From: Curtobacterium flaccumfaciens pv. betae
Lineage (GTDB): Bacteria > Actinomycetota > Actinomycetes > Actinomycetales > Microbacteriaceae
Assembly: GCF_026241855.1 (NCBI RefSeq)
Contig: NZ_JAPJDC010000001.1
Location: forward strand, 744,001 to 808,000
Length of the DNA stretch: 64,000 nucleotides
Reading direction: 5' to 3'
Both the position numbers and the translations under genes were made by a program. Under the pieces are notes generated by a model that was not told where the DNA came from, ran no database searches, and was given only the letters and a program-made list of their open reading frames with translations. Shown here piece after piece: positions 55,822 to 64,000 of this stretch (positions are counted from its first letter, which is position 1; each line of letters starts with the position of its first letter).

Positions 55822-57000
55822 CTACTCGGTGTCCTCGGCCTCGGACAGCTCGCGGCGCGCGCGGTACGCCCGCGCCCGCAGAGTGACGACGACGGCCGAC
55901 GCGACGATGGCGATGCCCGAGCCGACGAGCACGGCGAGGACGCCCTCGTCGAGGATCTCCTCGTTGCGGGCGAACGCCAGCTCGTTCATGAGCAGCGACA
56001 CCGTGAACCCGATGCCGCCGAGCACGCCGACGGTGATGATCGAGAAGAACGACAGCGACGAGCGGCCGGGCGAGCGGAAGATCCGCGTGGCGATCGTGCC
56101 GAACAGCGTGATCCCGATGACCTTGCCGACCGGCAGTGCCAGGACGACCGCCCAGAACGTGGGGGAGAGCTCGCTGATGCCGACCGAGGGGATGATGACG
56201 GCGGCCGACGCGAACGCGAACACCGGCAGCACGATGGCGTTCGACCACGGTTCGACGTTCTCGTGCAGGGTGTGGCCCGGGCGTCGGGGCAGCACGAGCC
56301 CGAGGGCGACGCCGGCGATCGTGGCGTGCACACCGGAGTGGTAGACGAGCCACCAGGTCAGGAGCCCGACCACGACCATCGCCACGATGACGAGCGTCTG
56401 CCCGCTGCGCCCCGGACGGAGCATCCGGCCGAGCAGCCAGAACGCCGCGAGGGTGACGACAGCGCCCGCGAGGGCCAGGAAGTCCGTGTCGTGGGCGAAC
56501 ACCACGGCGATGATGATGATCGCGATGAGGTCGTCGAGCACGGCCAGCGCGAGCAGGAACACCCGGATGCCGCTCGGCAGCCCGCGACCGAACATGGCGA
56601 GCACCCCGAGCGCGAACGCGATGTCCGTCGCCGTCGGGATCGGCCAACCGTGCGTGTACTGCGTGCCCGCGGTGACGAGCAGGAAGATGCCGGCCGGGAC
56701 GAGCACGCCGCCGACCGCCGCGATGGCGGGGATGATCGCGGTCTTCGGGTTCGACAGCTCGCCGTCGACGAGTTCCTGCTTCAGCTCGATCGCGACGAGC
56801 AGGAAGAACACCGCGAGCAGGCCGTCGCTGATCCAGTGCGCGATCGACAGGTCGAGGCCGAGGGCACCGAGCGGCAGGTGCGCGTCGAGCAAGCGTTCGA
56901 GGCCGGGGCCGATCGGGGAGTTCGCCACGACCAGGCCGAGCACGGCGGCGGTGAGGAGCGCGATGGCGCTGAAGCGGGGGGAGCGGACGAGGGACGACAT
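55822..57000 (-). CDS. nhaA: Na+/H+ antiporter NhaA
   Basis: Membrane antiporter of 392 residues with about 12 helices. TDIAFALGVLAMFG and VLDDLIAIIIIAVVF (paired Asp) are the ion-binding segments; GIGFTVSLLMNELAF is near the C-terminus. It exports Na+ in exchange for protons. GGAGATCC precedes the ATG. Confidence 0.95.
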   Translation of the reverse strand: MSSLVRSPRFSAIALLTAAVLGLVVANSPIGPGLERLLDAHLPLGALGLDLSIAHWISDGLLAVFFLLVAIELKQELVDGELSNPKTAIIPAIAAVGGVLVPAGIFLLVTAGTQYTHGWPIPTATDIAFALGVLAMFGRGLPSGIRVFLLALAVLDDLIAIIIIAVVFAHDTDFLALAGAVVTLAAFWLLGRMLRPGRSGQTLVIVAMVVVGLLTWWLVYHSGVHATIAGVALGLVLPRRPGHTLHENVEPWSNAIVLPVFAFASAAVIIPSVGISELSPTFWAVVLALPVGKVIGITLFGTIATRIFRSPGRSSLSFFSIITVGVLGGIGFTVSLLMNELAFARNEEILDEGVLAVLVGSGIAIVASAVVVTLRARAYRARRELSEAEDTE

Positions 57001-57090
57001 GGATCTCCGTCTCGAAGGGTCGGGTGAGTGTCCGTCGACCAGACTTCCCGACACACCACGTCCAGTGTACGCGGGTGGCACGATGACCTG

Positions 57091-57801
57091 ATGACCGCTG
57101 TACCCGACCTCGTGACCGTCGTCGACCGCCTGCTCGCCGAGGACGGCGGGTGCGTCTGGAACCGGGCGCAGACCCACGCCTCGCTCGCGCGCTACGCCGT
57201 CGAGGAGTCGTACGAACTCGTCGACGCCATCGACGACGGCGACCCGGACGACGTCCGCGAGGAACTCGGTGACCTGCTCTACCAGGTGGTCCTGCACGCG
57301 GGGATCGCCGCCCGCGCGGGGGACTTCACCCTCGAGGACGTCGCCGTCGGGGTGCGGGACAAGATGACCAGGCGGCACCCGCACGTGTTCGGCGACGAGA
57401 CGGCGGACACCGTCGAGGACGTCGTGCGGGTCTGGCGTGCGGCCAAGGCTGCCGAGAAGGCGAGCCGGCGGAGTGCGTTCGACGGGGTGCCGCGGGCGTT
57501 GCCGCCGCTGGAGCGTGCGGTGAAGCTGCTGGAACGCCTGGAGGAACGTGGGGACGCCGACGCGGTCGTCGCGTCCGTCGTCGGGGCCGGTTCCGGCGTC
57601 GGCCTGGAGGCCCGTGGTGCGTTCGCCGCGTCCGCCGCGTCCGACGCGCCCGCGGACGACGGGGTGGGGGCGGTCGACGCCGAGTGGGGGCGAGCGGTGC
57701 TCGGGGAGGTCGCGGCTGCGGCACGACGCGGGGTGGACCCGGTCGCGAGTCTGCGTGCCGCGGTGTCGGCGCTGGAGGAGGCCGGTCGGGCTGTGGAGTG
57801 A
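57091..57801 (+). CDS. mazG: MazG-family nucleotide pyrophosphohydrolase
   Basis: A 236-residue single MazG domain plus an Ala/Gly-rich C-terminal extension. NRAQTHASLARYAVEESYEL and REELGDLLYQVVLHA hold the EExxE...ExxD metal-binding acids. Hydrolyses NTPs to NMPs for pool cleaning. CACGAT lies six bases before the chosen ATG. Confidence 0.88.
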   Translation: MTAVPDLVTVVDRLLAEDGGCVWNRAQTHASLARYAVEESYELVDAIDDGDPDDVREELGDLLYQVVLHAGIAARAGDFTLEDVAVGVRDKMTRRHPHVFGDETADTVEDVVRVWRAAKAAEKASRRSAFDGVPRALPPLERAVKLLERLEERGDADAVVASVVGAGSGVGLEARGAFAASAASDAPADDGVGAVDAEWGRAVLGEVAAAARRGVDPVASLRAAVSALEEAGRAVE

Positions 57802-57835
57802 TCCCTGGTTGGGAGATCGCTCCGGATAGGGGAGA

Positions 57836-57874
57836 ACGGGCGCCCTCCCAACCCGAAAAAGAGAGGGCGCCCGT
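57836..57874 (+). terminator. Strong hairpin after mazG
   Basis: ACGGGCGCCCTC (57836-57847) pairs perfectly with GAGGGCGCCCGT (57863-57874); the loop is A-rich. A second, weaker hairpin GTCGGC/GCCGAC follows near 57886-57911. Confidence 0.8.
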
Positions 57875-57962
57875 GAGCGGGCGTCGGCTCCACCAGGGAG
57901 AGGGGCCGACAGGGAAGCCCGCTCGAACCGCGGGACGCACTGCAGCACGTCGCCCCGCGAAT

Positions 57963-57997
57963 CGGTCCGGAGCGTGGATCAGGCACGATCCGGACCG
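57963..57997. terminator. Hairpin upstream of hisS
   Basis: CGGTCCGGA (57963-57971) pairs with TCCGGACCG (57989-57997), with further internal pairing GGAT/ATCC. CTGCATGCAG (58003-58012) follows. This is the last structured segment before the hisS promoter; an attenuator role is possible but no T-box features were recognised. Confidence 0.5.
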
Positions 57998-58071
57998 AGG
58001 TTCTGCATGCAGTATGCCAGTGGGTCGGTGCGCGCGCAAGCCGGAGACGCCCGTCTGCCAGAATTGACCGC

Positions 58072-59313
58072 ATGGCAACGACCGTGACGGCACCCCGTGG
58101 CATGCGTGACTTCCTCCCGGCGGACAAGGCTCGGCGCGAGCACGTGCTCGGTGTCGTGCGGGACGTCTACTCGCGGCACGGTTTCGACGAGATCGAGACC
58201 CCGGTGGTGGAGGACGCTGCGCGGCTGCACTCCGGGCTCGGCGGTGACAACGAGAAGCTGGCGTTCGCGGTGATGAAGCGCGGGCTCACCACCGAGGACC
58301 TGCAGGCAGCCGAAGCGCCGCTGGACCTCGCTGACCTCGGTCTCCGGTTCGACCTGACGGTCCCGCTGGCCCGGTTCTACGCCTCGCACCGCGCGGAGCT
58401 GCCGTCGGTGTTCCGATCCGTGCAGATCGCGCCGGTCTGGCGTGCCGAGCGCCCGCAGAAGGGTCGCTACCGCCAGTTCGTGCAGTGCGACATCGACATC
58501 TTGGGGGAGCCCGGGCAGCTCGCCGAGATCGAGCTCATCCGCGCGACGACCGCGGCCCTCGATGCCCTCGGGGTCAGCGGCACGACGATCCGGATCAACG
58601 ACCGCCGGATCCTGCTGGCGCTCCTCGCGTCGTGGGGGATCACCGAGCCCGCCGCCGACCGCGCGCTCATCACGATCGACAAGCTCGACAAGATCGGTGC
58701 AGACGGCGTCGCGGCGGAGCTCCGCAGCACCGTGGGCGCCGACCTGCCCGGGCTCGAGGACACCATCCGCGCGCTCGAGGCCGCCGACTGGACGTCGGTC
58801 GAGGGGGAGCCGTGGCTCGACGCCGAGGCCTTCGCCGACCTGCTCCGCCTGCGCGAGGCGCTGCCCGGGGTGGACCTGCGCTTCGACCCGACGCTCGTGC
58901 GCGGCATGGGGTACTACACGGGCACGATCTTCGAGGTCGCGCACCCCGACTTCGGCTACAGCCTCGGTGGCGGCGGCCGGTACGACGGGATGATCGGCCG
59001 GTTCCTCGGGCAGGACGTCCCCGCGGTCGGGTTCTCGCTCGGGTTCGAGCGGCTCGTCGACCTCGTGACCCTCCCGGAGTCCGCCGAGGCCGACGCCGTC
59101 GTGCTCGTGTACGACAAGGACGTCGACCCGGTCCGGCTCGCCGCGCTGAAGACCGAGGCGCTGGCGTCTCACCGACGCGTCCGGCTCGAGCGCCGCACGA
59201 AGAACACGAAGAACCTGCTCGCCGGCCTCGCCGCCCAGGGCTTCACGGCGTTCGCCACCGTCTCGGCGGACACCGCGTCGCTCGAGGGCGTCGAGTTCCG
59301 CCCGCTCGACTGA
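58072..59313 (+). CDS. hisS: Histidyl-tRNA synthetase
   Basis: Class II synthetase of 413 residues. Motif 1 region near RGMRDFLPAD, motif 2 VWRAERPQKGRYRQF, histidine motifs LVRGMGYYTGTIFE and GGGGRYDGM, and motif 3 VGFSLGFERL. C-terminal anticodon-binding domain (ASHRRVRLERRTKN). CAGAAT lies seven bases before the ATG. Confidence 0.97.
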   Translation: MATTVTAPRGMRDFLPADKARREHVLGVVRDVYSRHGFDEIETPVVEDAARLHSGLGGDNEKLAFAVMKRGLTTEDLQAAEAPLDLADLGLRFDLTVPLARFYASHRAELPSVFRSVQIAPVWRAERPQKGRYRQFVQCDIDILGEPGQLAEIELIRATTAALDALGVSGTTIRINDRRILLALLASWGITEPAADRALITIDKLDKIGADGVAAELRSTVGADLPGLEDTIRALEAADWTSVEGEPWLDAEAFADLLRLREALPGVDLRFDPTLVRGMGYYTGTIFEVAHPDFGYSLGGGGRYDGMIGRFLGQDVPAVGFSLGFERLVDLVTLPESAEADAVVLVYDKDVDPVRLAALKTEALASHRRVRLERRTKNTKNLLAGLAAQGFTAFATVSADTASLEGVEFRPLD

Positions 59314-60720
<1,407 letters not shown>

Positions 60721-61062
60721 CCAGCCCGGCCAGCAGTACCCGCACCGCCGAGACGCCGTCCTCCTCCGGGAGGACGGCGTCTCGTCGTGTGTGCCGCCCC
60801 GGAGTGCCGAGCGGTCAGGACGTGCCGCCCGCGCTGCGTCGAGAGGTCGTGAGTCGTCGGTTGGCCCGGGCCTGGCCGACAGGACGTGACCACCGGACGT
60901 GCGCCGGGCGGTGTGTGGTGACCACTCCAGGTACGGGACTGCAGGGGCGGGCCGAAGCCGTGCCTCCCGGTTGCCTCGACGTGACGACGCGAGACGCTGA
61001 GAGGGCGCCGAACGGCCGCGTGCCGGGCGGCCGGACCGACCGCGCCGGGTTATCGTCGGAGC
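60721..61062. other. Intergenic spacer eno to ftsB-like gene
   Basis: A 342-base spacer. It holds the eno terminator, a segment near 60811 whose first bases (GAGCGGTCAGGACGTGCCGC) resemble the start of the 183-bp unit at 26071, a palindrome GTGGTGACCAC near 60916 and the TATCGT box before 61063. I see no gene. Confidence 0.6.
60750..60783 (+). terminator. Enolase terminator
   Basis: A 15-base perfect stem, GAGACGCCGTCCTCC with its exact complement, around a TCCG loop, 30 bases after eno. Confidence 0.85.
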
Positions 61063-61596
61063 GTGCCCAGCCAGAAGCCCCGCGTCCGCCGCGTCCCCGT
61101 GGCGATGCCCGACGGCAGCACGCCCGCGCAGCCCTGGTACCGCTCGATCCACTTCTCCGGGTTCAGCCTGCTCATGCTCGCGATCATCGTGCTCTTCGTG
61201 GTGGTGCTCGCGCCGTCGCTCCGGACGCTCATCCAGCAGCAGGAGCAGATCGCCCAGCAGCAGCACGAGGTCGCGAGTCAGAAGGCCGACGTCGCGCAGA
61301 AGAAGCAGGACGTCGCACGCTGGGACGACCCGGCGTACATCGAGGCACAGGCCCGCGACCGACTGCTCTACGTGTACCCGGGCGAGGAGAGCTACCTCGT
61401 GATGGGCGCCGAGGACGAGGCCGCCGACAAGACCCCCACCACCGACTCGGGCACCCCCGTGAGCGCGAAGGTGCAGACGCCCAAGGTCGACTGGGTGCAG
61501 GCGATGCTCTCGTCGGTGCTGCAGTCCGGGCTCACCGACGAGCGGGCAGCCGACCTCGTCGCCCCCGACGTCTCCGGGACCGGCGACAGCAAGTAG
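61063..61596 (+). CDS. FtsB/DivIC-type septum formation initiator
   Basis: A 177-residue bitopic protein: basic cytoplasmic N-terminus, one helix (GFSLLMLAIIVLFVVVLAP), then a coiled coil (QQQEQIAQQQHEVASQKADV) and the conserved WDDPAYIEAQARDRLLYVYPGE. Divisome component; downstream of eno in many actinobacteria. GTG at 61063 follows TATCGT by six bases. Confidence 0.93.
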   Translation: MPSQKPRVRRVPVAMPDGSTPAQPWYRSIHFSGFSLLMLAIIVLFVVVLAPSLRTLIQQQEQIAQQQHEVASQKADVAQKKQDVARWDDPAYIEAQARDRLLYVYPGEESYLVMGAEDEAADKTPTTDSGTPVSAKVQTPKVDWVQAMLSSVLQSGLTDERAADLVAPDVSGTGDSK

Positions 61597-61672
61597 TCCC
61601 GGACCGCAGGGCGCGGAGCCGTCCGGCCCGACGGTGCGAGGGGTTCCGCTTCTCCGGTAGGCTCACGTTCCC

Positions 61673-62221
61673 GTGACGACCCCTCCCTTCGACCCGCCCT
61701 CCGACCGCGACGTCCAGGTCGTGTCGGCGCAGCTCGGCCGACCGGCACGTGACGTCATCGGGATCGCGGCACGCTGCGTCTGTGGCAACCCCACCGTCGT
61801 GTCCACGAAGCCCCGGCTGTCGAACGGCACCCCGTTCCCGACGTTCTACTACCTGTGCCACCCCGCGGCCACCGCTGCGGTCAGCACCCTCGAGGCCAAC
61901 CAGGTGATGCCCGAGCTGGCAGCCCTGCTCGAGGACCCCGAAGTCGCCGCGCAGTACCGCGCGGCCCACGAGTCCTACCTGGCCGATCGCGAGTCGATCG
62001 AACACGTCGACGAGATCGACGGCATCAGCGCCGGTGGCATGCCCACCCGCGTGAAGTGCCTGCACGCCCTCGTCGGCCACGCCCTCGCCGCCGGACCCGG
62101 CGTCAACCCCATCGGCGACCTCGCGCTCGAGCGCGCGGACTGGTCGCCCTCCCGGTGTGCATGCCGGGCGTATGATGACGGTGCAGACGCTGGAGTCGGG
62201 GCGGGTGGCGGCGAAGTCTGA
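61673..62221 (+). CDS. DUF501 domain protein
   Basis: A 182-residue DUF501 protein: VSAQLGRPARDVIGIAARC, PFPTFYYLCHP, and SAGGMPTRVKCLHALVGHAL. Function unknown; consistently encoded after the ftsB-like gene in actinobacteria, often next to Ppx/GppA (absent here). GTG follows TAGGCT by nine bases. Confidence 0.88.
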   Translation: MTTPPFDPPSDRDVQVVSAQLGRPARDVIGIAARCVCGNPTVVSTKPRLSNGTPFPTFYYLCHPAATAAVSTLEANQVMPELAALLEDPEVAAQYRAAHESYLADRESIEHVDEIDGISAGGMPTRVKCLHALVGHALAAGPGVNPIGDLALERADWSPSRCACRAYDDGADAGVGAGGGEV

Positions 62222-62261
62222 CTCGACTCCCGCACACCCCCATCCAAGGAGATCATCCCCC

Positions 62262-63737
62262 GTGCCCAAGATCCTCGTCGTCGGCGGCGGTTACGCCGGT
62301 TTCTACACCGCATGGAAGCTCGAGAAGCACCTTCGCCAGGGCGAAGCCGAGGTCGTCATGGTGGACCCGCTGCCGTACATGACGTACCAGCCGTTCCTGC
62401 CCGAGGTCGCCGCCGGCTCCATCGAGCCGCGTCACGCGGTCGTCGCGCACCGTCGTCACCTCAAGAAGACCCGCGTCGTCACGGCGAAGGTCACCAAGGT
62501 CGACCACGCCACCAAGACGGCGACGATCACCCCGACCGAGGGCGAGGCGTGGGAGGAGTCCTACGACCAGATCGTCATGACCGCCGGCGCGGTGTCCCGC
62601 ACGTTCCCGATCCCGGGCGTCGCGGACGAGGCCATCGGCCTGAAGACCATCGAGGAAGCCGCGTCCATCCGTGACCGCATCCTCAGCAACTTCCACAAGG
62701 CGGCGAACCTGCCGGCCGGTCCCGAGCGCGACCGCCTGCTCACCGTCGTCGTCGTCGGTGGTGGCTTCGCCGGCATCGAGGTGTTCGCCGAGCTGCGCTC
62801 CTTCGTCACCGACCTGCTGAAGAGCCACCCGCAGCTGTCGTTCGACGACACGCACTTCCACCTGGTCGAGGCGATGGGCCGCATCATGCCCGAGGTCTCG
62901 CTCGAGACCTCGCACTGGGTGCTCAAGAACCTCGCCGAGCGTGGCGCGACCGTGCACCTCGAGACCCAGCTGGCCTCGGCCGTGGGTGGCGTCTGCGAGC
63001 TCAAGACGAGCGACGGCGCGATCGAGACCATCCCGTCCGACCTCATCATCTGGACCGCCGGCGTCATGGCGAACCCGATGGTCAAGGGCACCGACTTCCC
63101 GCTCGAGCAGCGTGGCCGCATCCGCGTGCAGCCCGACCTGCGCGTGGTCGACGACAACGGCGTGATCGCCGACGCATGGGCCTGCGGCGACGTCGCGGCC
63201 GTGCCGGACCTGACCGGCGGCGGTGTCGGCGGGTTCTGCGTGCCGAACGCCCAGCACGCCGTGCGTCAGGCCAAGCAGCTCGCGAAGAACGTCGTCGCGA
63301 CCATCCGTGGCGAGGCGACGACCGACTACAAGCACGAGAACCTCGGTGCCGTCGCGGGTCTCGGCCTGGGCACCGGCGTGTTCCAGTCCGGCAAGTTCGC
63401 CATGAAGGGCTTCCTGGCCTGGGGTGCCCACCGCGGCTACCACGGCCTGGCCATGCCGTCGTGGGAGCGCAAGTGGCGCGTCATCGGCGACTGGGTCGGT
63501 GGCTTCTTCCTGGGCCGCGACATCGTGTCGCTCGACGACCGCGAGACCCCGCGTGCCGCGTTCGAGGCGTTCGCGTCCCGTCCGAAGCCCGCTGCCGAGG
63601 CCCCGGCCGCGCCCGCCGCAGCCCCGGCTCCGGAAGAGGGCAAGGTCGCCGGTGCCGCCGGCCCCGTGTACGGCGAGCCCGCGAAGGACGTCTCCAACGC
63701 CGCCGAGCCGGTGACGGCCCCGGCCGACGCCAAGTAG
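62262..63737 (+). CDS. ndh: Type II NADH dehydrogenase
   Basis: FAD-dependent NADH:quinone oxidoreductase, 491 residues. FAD loop VVGGGYAGFYTAW at the N-terminus, NADH loop VVVVGGGFAGIEVFAE, and the second FAD motif DAWACGDVAAVPD. Membrane-peripheral, non-proton-pumping. An Ala/Pro-rich C-terminal tail of about 60 residues is longer than usual. AAGGAG lies ten bases before the GTG. Confidence 0.92.
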   Translation: MPKILVVGGGYAGFYTAWKLEKHLRQGEAEVVMVDPLPYMTYQPFLPEVAAGSIEPRHAVVAHRRHLKKTRVVTAKVTKVDHATKTATITPTEGEAWEESYDQIVMTAGAVSRTFPIPGVADEAIGLKTIEEAASIRDRILSNFHKAANLPAGPERDRLLTVVVVGGGFAGIEVFAELRSFVTDLLKSHPQLSFDDTHFHLVEAMGRIMPEVSLETSHWVLKNLAERGATVHLETQLASAVGGVCELKTSDGAIETIPSDLIIWTAGVMANPMVKGTDFPLEQRGRIRVQPDLRVVDDNGVIADAWACGDVAAVPDLTGGGVGGFCVPNAQHAVRQAKQLAKNVVATIRGEATTDYKHENLGAVAGLGLGTGVFQSGKFAMKGFLAWGAHRGYHGLAMPSWERKWRVIGDWVGGFFLGRDIVSLDDRETPRAAFEAFASRPKPAAEAPAAPAAAPAPEEGKVAGAAGPVYGEPAKDVSNAAEPVTAPADAK

Positions 63738-63750
63738 CACCACTCGTCAC

Positions 63751-63783
63751 GAAGGCGGTCACCCGTGAAGGGTGGCCGCCTTC
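63751..63783 (+). terminator. ndh terminator
   Basis: GAAGGCGGTCACCC pairs with GGGTGGCCGCCTTC (one G-T wobble) around a five-base loop. Confidence 0.8.
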
Positions 63784-63808
63784 GTGCATCGGTAGGCTGT
63801 TGCGGCCC

Positions 63809-63882
63809 GCCCCCGTGGCCCAATCGGTAGAGGCATGCGACTTAAAATCGCCGAGTTGTGGGTTCGAGTCCCACCGGGGGTA
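63809..63882 (+). tRNA. tRNA-Leu (UAA), short variable loop
   Basis: The acceptor arm GCCCCCG/CGGGGGT, D-arm, T-loop GGGTTCGAGTCCC and anticodon loop CTTAAAA give anticodon UAA, followed by discriminator A. No CCA is encoded. The variable loop is only about five bases, whereas bacterial tRNA-Leu normally has a long class II arm. It could be a genuine atypical tRNA or a non-functional relative. TAGGCT at 63793-63798 is a likely -10. Confidence 0.75.
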
Positions 63883-63915
63883 CCGAACACCGCAGGCCCA
63901 GTAGCATCGACGATC

Positions 63916-64000
63916 GTGGTCGGACTCGGAAGCGCACTCGCCAACCTGCAGAACGCCCTCCGCCGACCGGAGGCCCACGTCGAGGTCGTCGACGGCGAGA
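63916..64000 (+). CDS. Unidentified protein, 3' truncated
   Basis: Reading frame VVGLGSALANLQNALRRP continues to the window edge. GTG at 63916 lies eight bases after TAGCAT (63902-63907), the leaderless layout seen elsewhere here. Too short to identify. Confidence 0.45.
   Translation, partial: MVGLGSALANLQNALRRPEAHVEVVDGE

Noticed and set aside
57963..58071. T-box riboswitch upstream of hisS
   Set aside because: Hairpins are present but I could not find a T-box consensus or specifier loop.

Overview
The window is high-GC, densely coded actinobacterial DNA. Codon usage is GC-ending, GTG and TTG starts are common, 4-bp ATGA/GTGA gene overlaps are frequent, and there is a Microbacteriaceae-type DUF7882 protein. 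The housekeeping order (glmU-prs; rplY-pth-mfd; mazG-hisS-eno-ftsB-DUF501-ndh-tRNA) fits a member of the Microbacteriaceae, and a plant- or soil-associated Curtobacterium-like organism is my best guess. That is inference; no rRNA marker is present.

Layout. 1-17.7 kb is a plant-polysaccharide region: the end of a GH3 glycosidase, an MFS exporter, a CGNR regulator, a GH18-like lipoprotein with a DUF7882 neighbour, two AraC-type regulators, an acetylxylan-esterase-like hydrolase, xylA-xylB, a divergent Gfo/Idh/MocA-ThuA-Gfo/Idh/MocA-TIM-barrel operon, a ROK repressor and a sorbitol/xylitol-type dehydrogenase. 18-22 kb holds a UMF1-type MFS protein, glmU and prs. 22.0-25.3 kb is a clearly lower-GC insertion: a SIR2-like NADase gene, a HerA-type ATPase gene and a small KTSC-domain gene in one overlapping operon. 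It runs directly into the 5' end of a PrmC-related methyltransferase. 26.0-26.7 kb is a 183-bp tandem repeat array. 26.7-32.9 kb contains a membrane-anchored sulfite-oxidase-fold molybdoprotein, gnd, gluconokinase, a ribbon-helix-helix/Fic toxin-antitoxin pair and a small methyltransferase. 33-44.8 kb is a hexuronate locus: uxaC and a LacI repressor, divergent from a sugar ABC transporter, two TIM-barrel isomerases, a Gfo/Idh/MocA enzyme, a fructuronate-reductase-type dehydrogenase and mannonate dehydratase. 44.9-50.5 kb has a coiled-coil protein, a two-component pair, a frameshifted exported protein and a GT39-like membrane glycosyltransferase. 50.5-64 kb is housekeeping (rplY, pth, mfd, nhaA, mazG, hisS, eno, ftsB-like, DUF501, ndh-2, tRNA).

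How it works together. The two sugar loci look complementary for acetylated glucuronoxylan: deacetylation, xylose to xylulose-5-phosphate, and glucuronate to fructuronate to mannonate to 2-keto-3-deoxygluconate. Gfo/Idh/MocA, ThuA and TIM-barrel genes beside both loci suggest an additional 3-keto-glycoside branch. The SIR2-HerA-KTSC operon is the best candidate for an interesting anti-phage system.

Non-coding structure is rich. There are five copies of a related gene-end hairpin, two copies of a 61-bp palindromic element, nested operators, hexanucleotide runs at two gene ends, and a recurrent TANNNT box six bases upstream of start codons that lack a Shine-Dalgarno sequence, suggesting many leaderless transcripts.
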